DNA of 12,814 bases from an uncultured Oscillospiraceae bacterium (GCA_934456315.1 CAKSHG010000042.1:1-12814); one strand, 5' to 3'. Counted from the stretch's first letter, positions 1 through 6,577 are shown. Notes: generated by a model not told the origin, from the letters alone. Numbers and translations: made by a program.

Positions 1-61
1 AATTTTGAAGCGCCTGTTTCGGGAAAATGTTGAACTTATCCCTCCGGAAAGTCCCGCGCTA

Positions 62-90
62 TTGACAGCCGCCCGGGAATCTGCTATAAT
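62..90 (+). promoter_or_regulatory. Consensus sigma-A promoter of the lipid kinase gene
   Basis: TTGACA at 62-67 and TATAAT at 85-90 are both perfect matches, separated by 17 bp. The start codon follows at 127, so the leader is about 30 nt. A purine-rich AAAGGCAGGA at 111-120 serves as ribosome binding site. Confidence 0.9.
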
Positions 91-126
91 ACAGATACTG
101 GAACTACCCGAAAGGCAGGATACATA

Positions 127-1026
127 ATGAAGAAGCTACTTTTCACATACAATCCCAACTCCGGAAAGGGAGCGATAAAGACCGCGCTCTCCGACATAAT
201 CAGCACCTTCACTGCCGGAGGCTACGACGTCACCGTGCACCCCACCTCCTGCGCCGGGGACGCAATCGAATTCATCTCCAGCCGCGGCAGGGAATTCGAC
301 CTCATCGTCAGCAGCGGCGGCGACGGAATGCTCCACGAGCTTGCCTACGGAATGTCGGCGGGACGGGTCGGCTGCCCCTGCGGGTACATTCCCTCCGGGA
401 CGGTCAACGACTTCGCTTCCTCGCTGCATATCCCGAAGGACATGCAGAAATGCGCCGACATGATAATGCAGGAGCACTTCCAGCCGGTCGACCTCGGACG
501 GTTCAACGGCGGGTATTTCGCGTACATTTCGGCGTTCGGGTGGTTCACCGACGTGAGCTACGCCACGCCGCAGAAAACCAAGAACGTGCTCGGCTCGTTC
601 GCGTATTTTCTCCAGGGGCTGAAGTCCTTTGAGCCGCGCTACCTCCGGGAGAACTCCGGCAGGGTGCGGATATCCTGGGAGCACGGCGAGATAGAGGACG
701 ATTTCATCTACTGCATGGTCGGGAACACCCACTCCGTCGGCGGCATGAAGAACCTCGTCCCGGACGGAGCCTCCCTCACGGACGGCATGCTGGACTGCCT
801 GTTCATCAAGTCCCCGAAGAACCTCGCCGACCTTGAGGAGCTGAACCGCTTCATGCTGACCCACGACACCGACACCGACATGATAGTGTCGTTCAAGTCG
901 GCGCGGCTGTCCGTTTCCTGCGAGAAGCCGTTCCGATGGACGCTCGACGGCGAAAACGGCGGCGAGTACACCACAGCGGAAATCGGGGTAGTTCCCGGAG
1001 CGCTCAACATCGCAGTTCCTGTATAA
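127..1026 (+). CDS. Diacylglycerol kinase-family lipid kinase (DagK/YegS-like)
   Basis: A soluble or membrane-associated lipid kinase that would transfer phosphate from ATP to a diacylglycerol-type or related lipid alcohol at the inner face of the membrane. The 299 residues match the usual 290-310 of the family. The N-terminal YNPNSGKG (8-15) is the usual first nucleotide-binding strand and glycine loop. SSGGDGM (62-68) is the catalytic GGDGT-type motif, with Met where Thr is usual. GYIPSGTVNDFA (86-97) is the second conserved block (lPxGTxNDfA). The C-terminal half ends in a beta-rich domain containing DGMLDC and WTLDGE, as in DgkB and YegS. The gene stands alone behind a consensus promoter and ends in a hairpin shared with the convergent ABC gene. 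Family assignment is firm. The exact lipid substrate is not determined, and the Met at position 68 adds some doubt about activity. Confidence 0.88.
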   Translation: MKKLLFTYNPNSGKGAIKTALSDIISTFTAGGYDVTVHPTSCAGDAIEFISSRGREFDLIVSSGGDGMLHELAYGMSAGRVGCPCGYIPSGTVNDFASSLHIPKDMQKCADMIMQEHFQPVDLGRFNGGYFAYISAFGWFTDVSYATPQKTKNVLGSFAYFLQGLKSFEPRYLRENSGRVRISWEHGEIEDDFIYCMVGNTHSVGGMKNLVPDGASLTDGMLDCLFIKSPKNLADLEELNRFMLTHDTDTDMIVSFKSARLSVSCEKPFRWTLDGENGGEYTTAEIGVVPGALNIAVPV

Positions 1027-1030
1027 TTAT

Positions 1031-1060
1031 AAAAGAGCCGGTCGTGTGACTGGCTCTTTT
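1031..1060. terminator. Bidirectional intrinsic terminator between convergent genes
   Basis: AAAAGAGCCGGTC (1031-1043) pairs with GACTGGCTCTTTT (1048-1060), with one G-T pair and a GTGT loop. The T-tract on the plus strand and the A-tract, read as T on the minus strand, let it stop transcription from both sides. It lies 4 bp from the stop codon of the minus-strand gene. Confidence 0.85.
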
Positions 1061-1063
1061 CAG

Positions 1064-2422
1064 TTACAATTCGATGACGCTTTCCGCGAGGAATTCCGCT
1101 TCGGAGCGGTCGTGCGTGACTATCACGGCAGTCCGCCCGAGGAGCTGTTCCCGGGCGAACTCCATCGCCTGGCGCCTGGTGCCCTCGTCCAGTCCCTTGA
1201 ACGGCTCGTCGAGCAGCACCGCGCCGCCCTCCGCGAGCAGCGCCCTCACCAGAGCCACGCGGCGCTTCATGCCGCCTGAAAGCTCCCTCGCGGGACGGTC
1301 CCCGCAGCCGGAAAGCCCCACCGCCGCGAGCGCCGCCGAGATGTCCCCGTCGGAGCGGTAATCCCCGCAGACCAGCCGGACATTCGCTGCGGCAGTCAGG
1401 TTGCCGCACAGCCTGTCCTCCTGGAAAACCGCAGCGAACCGCGCGTCCCGCCCTGAAACCTCCCCGCCGTCAGCCGGGAGAATCCCTGCGAGGATACGCA
1501 GCAGCGTGGTCTTCCCGCAGCCGGACTCCCCCATCACGGCGGTGATCTCCCCCGCCGGGAATTCCGCGCTGAACCCGTTCAGCACCGTATTCGCGCCGAA
1601 CCGCTTAGTGACGCGCTCCGCCCGCAGCTCCGCCGGAGTCAGCTCCGGCGCGCGGAGGTTCCGGCAGCGGAACGCGTTCTTCCCGGAAACCGCCTTTACG
1701 GCTGCCCCGACAAGCAGCAGGAACAGCTTCTCGCTAAGCCAGCTAAGTATTACCACCGCGATAGTCCAGGCGAAAAGGTCGGCGGTTTCGAGGTACACTT
1801 TCGCTTCGTACAGCTTTTCGCCGATGGAACCGGACGGGATACCGATGACCTCCGCAGCGGCGCCGCTCTTCCAGCTAAGCCCGATGGCGAGCTTCGCCGC
1901 CGAGCGGAATCCCGGCAGCAGCTGCGAGAGGTACACTCCGGCGAATCTCCGCCAGCCGGAAATGTGGTACAGCTCTGCCATTTCGGTGAGTCTGGGGTCC
2001 AGGCTGTCGAGGCTCTCAAGCATGTTGGAATACACCACTGGCAGCGCGATGAGGAACGTCACCAGCACGGACAGGTTCCGGGAGCTGACCCACACCAGGG
2101 CAAGCACCGTGATACTCGCGACCGGAACGGCTTTCACTGCGGCGACCAGCGGAGAGAGCAGCGTACGCACAAAGCGGGATCTCCCGGCAAGCAGCGCCAG
2201 CGCCGTACCGCAGACCAGTCCCAGCGCGAATCCGCCGAGTATCCTCCCGGAGGAGAACGCCACGCTCCGCAGGAACCCCTCCGTCGGGATAAGCTCCAGC
2301 AATCTCCCGACCGCCCTCACCGGAGAAACCAGCAGCAATTCCTGCCCGAGCAGCATGGCGCCGACCTGCCAGACGGCAAGCCAGAACAGCACGCAGCCCG
2401 CAGTGATAAGCCGTTTTTTCAC
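1064..2422 (-). CDS. ABC importer permease-ATPase fusion, NitT/TauT (SsuC/SsuB-like) family
   Basis: One polypeptide carries both the membrane and the ATP-hydrolysing parts of an importer. Residues 1 to about 250 form a SsuC/TauC-type permease with several hydrophobic segments, starting with one at about 4-25, and the conserved coupling region around SWKSGAAAEVIG. Residues from about 270 to 452 form a compact ATPase: Walker A GESGCGKTT 298-306 (K304), Q-loop Q334, signature LSGGM 381-385, Walker B ALLDEP-type LLDEP with D405 and E406, and H-loop H437. All catalytic elements are present. The start is taken as the GTG at 2422 because an AGGAGGGGG ribosome binding site lies just before it. An upstream in-frame ATG at 2476 would add 18 residues that contain this site. 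Two ATPase domains are needed per transporter, so a homodimer would give the whole transporter core. It lies downstream of the substrate-binding lipoprotein. Family is clear; the substrate is not. Confidence 0.85.
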   Translation of the reverse strand: MKKRLITAGCVLFWLAVWQVGAMLLGQELLLVSPVRAVGRLLELIPTEGFLRSVAFSSGRILGGFALGLVCGTALALLAGRSRFVRTLLSPLVAAVKAVPVASITVLALVWVSSRNLSVLVTFLIALPVVYSNMLESLDSLDPRLTEMAELYHISGWRRFAGVYLSQLLPGFRSAAKLAIGLSWKSGAAAEVIGIPSGSIGEKLYEAKVYLETADLFAWTIAVVILSWLSEKLFLLLVGAAVKAVSGKNAFRCRNLRAPELTPAELRAERVTKRFGANTVLNGFSAEFPAGEITAVMGESGCGKTTLLRILAGILPADGGEVSGRDARFAAVFQEDRLCGNLTAAANVRLVCGDYRSDGDISAALAAVGLSGCGDRPARELSGGMKRRVALVRALLAEGGAVLLDEPFKGLDEGTRRQAMEFAREQLLGRTAVIVTHDRSEAEFLAESVIEL

Positions 2423-2468
2423 GTTTCCCCCTCCTTCCAGGCTGGCGAGAAAGGTGCAGATACCAGGA

Positions 2469-2516
2469 AACGTCATTTCGGCCAGGATTATTTGCCTGCC
2501 GAAATGACGTTGACAA
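2469..2516 (-). promoter_or_regulatory. 14-bp palindrome centred on a possible promoter before the permease-ATPase gene
   Basis: AACGTCATTTCGGC (2469-2482) is repeated inverted as GCCGAAATGACGTT (2498-2511), a perfect 14-bp match. AGG/CCT (2484-2486, 2495-2497) extend it after a one-base bulge. On the minus strand, TTGTCA (2511-2516) and AATAAT (2487-2492) are 18 bp apart and each match sigma-A consensus at five of six bases. The -10 sits at the centre of the palindrome. It may be an operator over a promoter, or an RNA hairpin that separates expression of the binding protein from that of the transporter. No T-run follows, so a simple terminator is unlikely. Confidence 0.5.
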
Positions 2517-2537
2517 CGCAGATGTGCCTTTATCGAC

Positions 2538-2558
2538 AGCCTGCCGCACCGACAGGCT
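2538..2558 (-). other. Short hairpin just after the substrate-binding protein gene
   Basis: AGCCTG (2538-2543) and CAGGCT (2553-2558) form a 6-bp stem with a 9-nt loop, starting about 8 nt after the stop codon of the lipoprotein gene on the minus strand. No T-run follows. It may protect the 3' end of the binding-protein message, but this is a guess. Confidence 0.35.
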
Positions 2559-2565
2559 CAAGCTT

Positions 2566-3663
2566 TTATGCTCCGTAGTAGAAATCGTCGCCGGGGAGCG
2601 CCCCGCCGACCGCCGCAGCCGCGCTGTCGAACAGCACCGCGAGATACCCGGAGAGCTTCTCCTTCATTTCAGCGCCGGAAATGAACACGATGTTGCACTT
2701 CGGCAGCGCCTTCTCCGCGACCGCCGCCGGAACAATGTCGTACTTCCCGATGAGCTGCGCCGCGTCGGCAACGTTCGCGCTGACGTACTCCACGGACTTC
2801 CCGTAGCCGTCAAGGAAGCTGTCAACCGCAGCCGGGAACTGCTTCGCGAACCCGGTCCGCGCGATAACCACGCCGGTGATCAGCGCGCTGCCGTTGTTGA
2901 GCTCCGACCACGCCTGGTTCATGTCGAGGACTACGTTCACGTTCTCGTTCTTGGTCTGCGCCGTGGTCACGAACGGCTGCGGGAGCATTGCGGCGCTTCC
3001 CGGGTCGTTCATCAGGGCGGTCAGGCACTCGGCGTGCTCCGTTTTCCACTCGATGGTGACGTCATTTTCAGGGTCTATCCCGTTCTGGGTCAGCAGGTAG
3101 TTCAGCGCGTACTCCGGGGTAGCGCCCTTTCCGCTCGCGTAGATGGTCCTGCCCTTAAGGTCGGCAACGCTGGCGATGGTCGGCTCGCCGTTTTCAACGA
3201 TGTAGAGCACTCCCAGCGTGTTCACCGCGAGCACCTCCACGCCGCCCTCAGTCTTGTTGTAGAGCACCGAAGCGAGGTTTGCCGGGACGCACGCGATGTC
3301 AATGTTCCCCTGGATAATCGCGGGAGTTATCTCGTCCGCCGCTCCGGCTATCGTGAATTCGTAGCGGGGATTTTCGCTCTCGTCATCCATCAGCTTTATC
3401 ATTCCCATCGCTGTCGGACCTTTCAGCGCCGCAACCCGGATAAGCTCCGGCAGACCCGTTTCAGGCTCCGCGGACGCGGTGCTTTCAGCGGACTGGCTCT
3501 CTGCGGTGGGAGCCGCCTGCTCCTGTGTTGCCTGCGCCGCTTCTGCGGTGGACGCGGCGCTTTCGGACGCGCCCCGGGAGCTCTGTCCGCCCTGGCAGGC
3601 GGTCAGCATTCCCATGCAGAGTACTGCGGCGAGCGCGGATTTCAGTTTTCTTGCTATGCTCAT
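2566..3663 (-). CDS. ABC transporter substrate-binding lipoprotein (NitT/TauT/NMT1-like)
   Basis: Extracytoplasmic solute receptor of an importer, anchored to the membrane by a lipid. A signal peptide runs from residue 1 and ends in the lipobox LTAC, with Cys23 as the lipidated residue. Residues about 24-70 are a low-complexity linker of Ala, Ser, Glu, Thr and Gln, which would act as a spacer from the membrane. The binding fold follows, with features of the NMT1/nitrate-sulfonate receptor family: a strand-loop RVAALKGPTAMG, then IIQGNIDIACVPANLAS, and the VADLKGRTIYASGKGATPEYALNYLL segment that forms one side of the cleft. The 365-residue length fits this family. Its start ATG overlaps the TGA of the TM1266-like gene (ATGA, 3660-3663), so the two are translationally coupled. 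The permease-ATPase lies 140 bp downstream. The ligand cannot be read from the sequence. Confidence 0.85.
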   Translation of the reverse strand: MSIARKLKSALAAVLCMGMLTACQGGQSSRGASESAASTAEAAQATQEQAAPTAESQSAESTASAEPETGLPELIRVAALKGPTAMGMIKLMDDESENPRYEFTIAGAADEITPAIIQGNIDIACVPANLASVLYNKTEGGVEVLAVNTLGVLYIVENGEPTIASVADLKGRTIYASGKGATPEYALNYLLTQNGIDPENDVTIEWKTEHAECLTALMNDPGSAAMLPQPFVTTAQTKNENVNVVLDMNQAWSELNNGSALITGVVIARTGFAKQFPAAVDSFLDGYGKSVEYVSANVADAAQLIGKYDIVPAAVAEKALPKCNIVFISGAEMKEKLSGYLAVLFDSAAAAVGGALPGDDFYYGA

Positions 3664-3941
3664 GATTCCTGTCCTTTCTTTTCCGCAGCGGGCAGCTTTG
3701 AGTAAACCGCCTTGGCTGTGACGCCCGGCAGTCTGCCCAGCTTTCCGGACAGCGCCGAAACGGCGTCCATCGGGGCGTCAAGGACAACGTTGATTATATT
3801 CAGCCCCTTTTCGCGGTAGGGTATCCCCATTCTGCCGATGATGTATTCCCGGCAGTCGTGGAGCAGCTCGTTTATCTGCGCGGCGCTGTCGTTGTCGTCG
3901 ATTATCATTGAAATGACTGCCACGCGCGTTTCGTCCTGCAT
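3660..3941 (-). CDS. TM1266-family ACT-like putative regulator of the iron-only hydrogenase system
   Basis: A 93-residue protein matching the family named after Thermotoga maritima TM1266, an ACT/NikR-C-terminal-like fold found beside [FeFe]-hydrogenase maturation genes. The hallmark text is HDCREYIIGRMGIPYREKG, followed by IINVVLDAPMDAVSALSGKLGRLPGV and a closing AVYSK. The fold is a small ferredoxin-like beta-alpha-beta unit that would bind a small ligand or a partner; no DNA-binding domain is visible. The start is the ATG at 3941, with GGAGGG at 3947-3952. A longer reading to 4145 would run through the terminator hairpin and the promoter and is rejected. As first gene of an importer unit it may sense or report the imported compound. 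No hydrogenase gene is in the window, so the hydrogenase link rests on the family alone. Confidence 0.85.
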   Translation of the reverse strand: MQDETRVAVISMIIDDNDSAAQINELLHDCREYIIGRMGIPYREKGLNIINVVLDAPMDAVSALSGKLGRLPGVTAKAVYSKLPAAEKKGQES

Positions 3942-4110
3942 AGTTTCCCTCCAACAAAAAAGACCTCCCCCTCTGCGGGAAAGGCGCACGAAAATTCTCC
4001 CCGTAAAAACGGGGTTTCCAGCCTTTTGCCTCAAGCCCTGCGGGTTTCGGCAGCAGAAGTTAACGTTGTCCGTCCCGTCAGGCGCAGAGCGGCTTCCGGT
4101 GCGGAGTGTT
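3942..4110 (-). promoter_or_regulatory. Structured 5' leader with competing hairpins, riboswitch-like, class unknown
   Basis: About 169 nt separate the predicted transcription start from the start codon. Three mutually exclusive pairings are visible. The first is a CCCCGT/ACGGGG hairpin (3999-4014). The second is an alternative pairing of CGGGGAG (4003-3997) with TTTCCCG (3982-3976). The third is the terminator at 3956-3984. The second uses bases of both other hairpins and would act as antiterminator. The 5' part (about 4020-4110) is rich in short GC blocks, including CTGC/GCAG. It did not match the TPP, cobalamin, FMN, SAM or THF riboswitch motifs I could recall. Pairings were found by eye. 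Confidence 0.5.
3956..3984 (-). terminator. Leader-internal intrinsic terminator (attenuator candidate)
   Basis: On the minus strand CCTTTCCC (3984-3977) pairs with GGGGGAGG (3971-3964), eight pairs including two G-U, around a 5-nt loop. TCTTTTTT (3963-3956) follows directly. It lies between the promoter and the ribosome binding site of the first gene of the importer unit, so readthrough is required for expression. Confidence 0.7.
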
Positions 4111-4116
4111 GATACT

Positions 4117-4145
4117 AATATAGCACATTTTTCCGCTGTTGTCAA
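4117..4145 (-). promoter_or_regulatory. Sigma-A promoter of the TM1266-ABC importer unit
   Basis: On the minus strand TTGACA (4145-4140) is a perfect -35 and TATATT (4122-4117) a good -10, with a 17-bp spacer. It faces away from the amidohydrolase promoter; the two -35 elements are about 10 bp apart. Confidence 0.8.
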
Positions 4146-4154
4146 GCATAAGTC

Positions 4155-4183
4155 TGGACTTTTCGGCTTTCTGGTGGTATAAT
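4155..4183 (+). promoter_or_regulatory. Extended -10 promoter of the amidohydrolase gene
   Basis: TATAAT at 4178-4183 is preceded by TGG, giving an extended -10 (TGnTATAAT). TGGACT at 4155-4160 is a fair -35 at a 17-bp spacing. AAGGAG at 4205-4210 then lies 10 nt before the ATG, separated by a CA-repeat. Confidence 0.75.
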
Positions 4184-4220
4184 ATACCTTGCAAGTTCAT
4201 ATTTAAGGAGCACACACACA

Positions 4221-5024
4221 ATGATAATAGACGCACACGCACATATATTCCCGGACAAGATAGCCGCCCGCGCCGCCGACGGAATCAGCAGCTTCTACGA
4301 TATCCCGGTACGTTTCGACGGCTCCGTCGGGCAGCTGCTGGAGATAAACCGCAGGGCTGGCATCGACCGCGCGATAGTCCAGTCGGTGGCGACCGTCCCG
4401 GAGCAGGTCCACAACATCAACAGCTTCATCGCGGAGCAGGTACGGCTCCACCCGGAGTTCACCGGATTCGGGGCGCTCCACCCGGACTTCCCCGACATCG
4501 CCGGGGAAACCGAGCGAATAATCTCGCTCGGACTGCGCGGAATAAAGCTCCACTCCGACTTCCAGCGGTTCAACATGGACGACCCGAAGGCGTTCCCTAT
4601 CTACGAAGCCGCCGAGGGCAGGCTCCCGATACTGTTCCACTGCGGGGACGCGCGGTACGACTTCTCCTCGCCGAAGCGGCTGTACAACGTCATGAAGCGC
4701 TTCCCGAAGCTCACGATAATCGGCGCGCACCTCGCCGGCTGGACGAAATGGGACGAGGCTGCGGAGCTTTTCTCCGGCGGTACCATCTACGCCGACCTTT
4801 CCAGCAGCCTGTACGCCCTCACGCCGGAGCACGCGGCGGAGCTTATCCGGAAAATCGGCACGAAGCGCGTGATGTTCGGCACCGACTACCCGATGTGGAG
4901 CGCCGTGGAGGAGCTGGAGCGCTTCCGGAAGATCCCGCTGACCGCAGAGGAGCAGGAGGATATCCTGTGCCGCAACGCGCTCCGTCTGCTCGGGGAGCAG
5001 ACGGAATCCGCACAAAGTAATTGA
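4221..5024 (+). CDS. Amidohydrolase-2 family metal-dependent hydrolase
   Basis: A 267-residue TIM-barrel hydrolase or decarboxylase of the amidohydrolase-2 type, likely cytoplasmic with one metal ion. Metal ligands are visible in order: DAHAH at 4-8 (H6, H8), FHCGD at 139-143 (H140), GAHLAG at 168-173 (H170) and GTDYP at 220-224 (D222). K109-L-H111 marks the usual barrel strand before the active site. The length is usual for the shorter members, which include gamma-resorcylate decarboxylase relatives and many uncharacterised proteins; the substrate is unknown. The gene is monocistronic by its own promoter, but its stop codon overlaps the -35 box of the phoH promoter. It is divergent from the importer unit and may share control with it, though nothing in the sequence proves this. 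Confidence 0.82.
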   Translation: MIIDAHAHIFPDKIAARAADGISSFYDIPVRFDGSVGQLLEINRRAGIDRAIVQSVATVPEQVHNINSFIAEQVRLHPEFTGFGALHPDFPDIAGETERIISLGLRGIKLHSDFQRFNMDDPKAFPIYEAAEGRLPILFHCGDARYDFSSPKRLYNVMKRFPKLTIIGAHLAGWTKWDEAAELFSGGTIYADLSSSLYALTPEHAAELIRKIGTKRVMFGTDYPMWSAVEELERFRKIPLTAEEQEDILCRNALRLLGEQTESAQSN

Positions 5025-5049
5025 CAAGCCGCCCGCAACGGTGTATAAT
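5021..5049 (+). promoter_or_regulatory. Consensus promoter of the phoH-ybeY-dgkA operon
   Basis: TTGACA (5021-5026) and TATAAT (5044-5049) are perfect matches with a 17-bp spacer. The -35 overlaps the TGA stop of the amidohydrolase (5022-5024). A GAAAGG site (5079-5084) precedes the ATG at 5091. Confidence 0.9.
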
Positions 5050-5090
5050 AGTTCCAGGCACTACGAATCTCAACTCAAGAAAGGCGCAAT

Positions 5091-6098
5091 ATGTCAGAAA
5101 CATCACTCACAATGGAAAGCATCGAGCAGCTCCACGCGCTGTTCGGCGACTTCGACTGCAATGTGAACACCATACAGAAAGCGTTCGGCGTGACGATATT
5201 CAGCCGAGGCAGCGACGTGAAGATAACCGGCGAGGACGAGAACGCCGTAAATTCCGCGAAACGCTGCATCGAAGCGCTCTCGAAGATGTACTTCAAGGGC
5301 GACCCGATAAACGACCAGAACGTGCGGTACGTCATCTCCCTGGTCAACGACGGCGCGGAATCCCAGGCGGACACCATCTCGTCCGACTGCGTGTGCGTGA
5401 GCTACGCGGGCAAGCCGATACGTCCCAAGACCCTCGGTCAGAAGAAGTACTGCGAGATGATACGCAGGAACACGATAACCTTCGGCGTAGGCCCCGCCGG
5501 AACCGGCAAGACCTACCTCGCGGTGGCGCTGGCGGTGAGCGCGTTCAAGGCGCACGAGGTGCAGAGGATAATCCTCACCCGCCCCGCCGTGGAAGCCGGA
5601 GAAAAGCTGGGATTCCTCCCCGGCGACCTCCAGAACAAGGTAGACCCCTACCTGCGCCCGCTTTACGACGCGCTGTTCGAGATGTTCGGGCAGGAGGCGT
5701 TCGCGAAGCTCCAGGAGCGCGGAGTTATTGAGGTCGCGCCGCTCGCCTACATGCGCGGACGCACGCTTGACGACAGCTTTATAATCCTCGACGAGGCGCA
5801 GAACACCACCCCGGAGCAGATGAAGATGTTCCTGACCCGACTGGGCTTCAACAGCAAGATGGTGATAACCGGCGACATCACGCAGATAGACCTGCCGGAA
5901 ACCTCGAAATCCGGACTGATAGAAGCGCTGCGCGTTCTGAACGGCGTCGAGGACATCGCGCAGAACCGCTTCAGCGAAAAGGACGTAGTACGTCACAGAC
6001 TGGTGCAGGACATCGTAAAGGCATACGAAAAATACAGCCAGGCGAACAAGCCGGAACAGAACAAAAAGCCGTACCAGAACGGCAGGAGGAACGCATGA
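5091..6098 (+). CDS. phoH: PhoH-like ATPase
   Basis: A 335-residue cytoplasmic P-loop ATPase of the PhoH/PhoL type, thought to act with YbeY in RNA metabolism. An N-terminal KH-like region (about 15-75, containing GDFDCNVNTIQKAFGV) precedes the ATPase domain. Walker A is GPAGTGKT (134-141, K140) and Walker B is IILDEAQN (231-238, D234-E235). Between them IILTRPAVEAGEKLGFLPGD is the strongly conserved PhoH block, and VITGDITQIDLP follows. The C-terminus is a lysine- and asparagine-rich tail. Its TGA overlaps the ATG of ybeY by four bases (6095-6098), which implies coupled translation. Identification is firm; the precise RNA task of PhoH proteins is not well known. Confidence 0.95.
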   Translation: MSETSLTMESIEQLHALFGDFDCNVNTIQKAFGVTIFSRGSDVKITGEDENAVNSAKRCIEALSKMYFKGDPINDQNVRYVISLVNDGAESQADTISSDCVCVSYAGKPIRPKTLGQKKYCEMIRRNTITFGVGPAGTGKTYLAVALAVSAFKAHEVQRIILTRPAVEAGEKLGFLPGDLQNKVDPYLRPLYDALFEMFGQEAFAKLQERGVIEVAPLAYMRGRTLDDSFIILDEAQNTTPEQMKMFLTRLGFNSKMVITGDITQIDLPETSKSGLIEALRVLNGVEDIAQNRFSEKDVVRHRLVQDIVKAYEKYSQANKPEQNKKPYQNGRRNA

Positions 6099-6577
6099 AG
6101 ATAGTTACATTTATAAGCGACGAGCAGGATAAGCTGGCACCCCCCGAGGACATCGAAAAGCTCATCGAGGACTGCACCGCAGCAGCGCTCGAGGAGGAGG
6201 GCATCGACGATTCTGCGGAGGTTTCCGTCACATTCGTGGACAACGAGGGTATCCGCGAGCTGAACCGGGAGCACCGCGACATCGACCGCGAAACGGACGT
6301 GCTCTCGTTCCCCCTCGGCGACGACGAGAACGGCTACGAGGTAGACCCGGATACCGACGCGATAATGCTCGGCGACATCGTGATATCCCTCGAAAAGGCG
6401 AAGCAGCAGGCGGAGGAATACGGTCACTCCTACCGCCGCGAGGTGGCGTTCCTGCTGACCCACTCCCTGTTCCACCTGCTGGGCTACGACCACGTCAACA
6501 GCGAGGAAGAGGAAAAGGAAATGTTCGGCAAGCAGGACAAGGTGCTGGACAAGCTCGGCATCACCCGCGAGTCATGA
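6095..6577 (+). CDS. ybeY: Endoribonuclease YbeY (rRNA maturation factor)
   Basis: A 160-residue zinc-dependent endoribonuclease involved in 16S rRNA 3'-end maturation and ribosome quality control. The metal site HSLFHLLGYDH (123-133) supplies H123, H127 and H133. The upstream blocks RELNREHRDIDRETDVLSFPL and GDIVISLEKAKQQAEEYGHS are characteristic of the family. It is translationally coupled to phoH before it and dgkA after it through ATGA overlaps. The order phoH-ybeY-dgkA is standard in Firmicutes, where era often follows; era is not here. Confidence 0.96.
   Translation: MKIVTFISDEQDKLAPPEDIEKLIEDCTAAALEEEGIDDSAEVSVTFVDNEGIRELNREHRDIDRETDVLSFPLGDDENGYEVDPDTDAIMLGDIVISLEKAKQQAEEYGHSYRREVAFLLTHSLFHLLGYDHVNSEEEEKEMFGKQDKVLDKLGITRES

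Noticed and set aside
2423..2476. Earlier ATG start for the permease-ATPase gene
   Set aside because: This would place the strong AGGAGG site inside the coding part and overlap the palindrome; the GTG at 2422 directly follows the site.
1401..2507. Long plus-strand frame opposite the ABC fusion
   Set aside because: Serine- and alanine-rich mirror translation of a strongly conserved minus-strand gene; no ribosome binding site and no known motif.
2469..2511. Palindrome as a plain terminator of the binding-protein gene
   Set aside because: The hairpin is followed by TTTCC-type bases and not a run of T on the minus strand, and its centre fits a -10 box instead.
2524..3705. Plus-strand frame opposite the substrate-binding protein gene
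   Set aside because: Arginine- and histidine-rich shadow of a clear lipoprotein gene, with its start inside a hairpin.
3942..4110. Known TPP, cobalamin, FMN, SAM or THF riboswitch
   Set aside because: The signature words of these classes that I know, such as the TPP CTGAGA and the cobalamin box, were not found; the leader is therefore left unclassified.
3942..4145. N-terminal extension of the TM1266-like protein up to 4145
   Set aside because: The extra residues translate the leader, the terminator hairpin and the -35 region. The family starts near residue 69 of that reading, and the GGAGGG site precedes the ATG at 3941.
4139..5020. Plus-strand open frame beside the amidohydrolase gene
   Set aside because: It starts within the promoter region, is arginine- and proline-rich from a GC-shifted frame, and overlaps a clear metal-hydrolase frame entirely.
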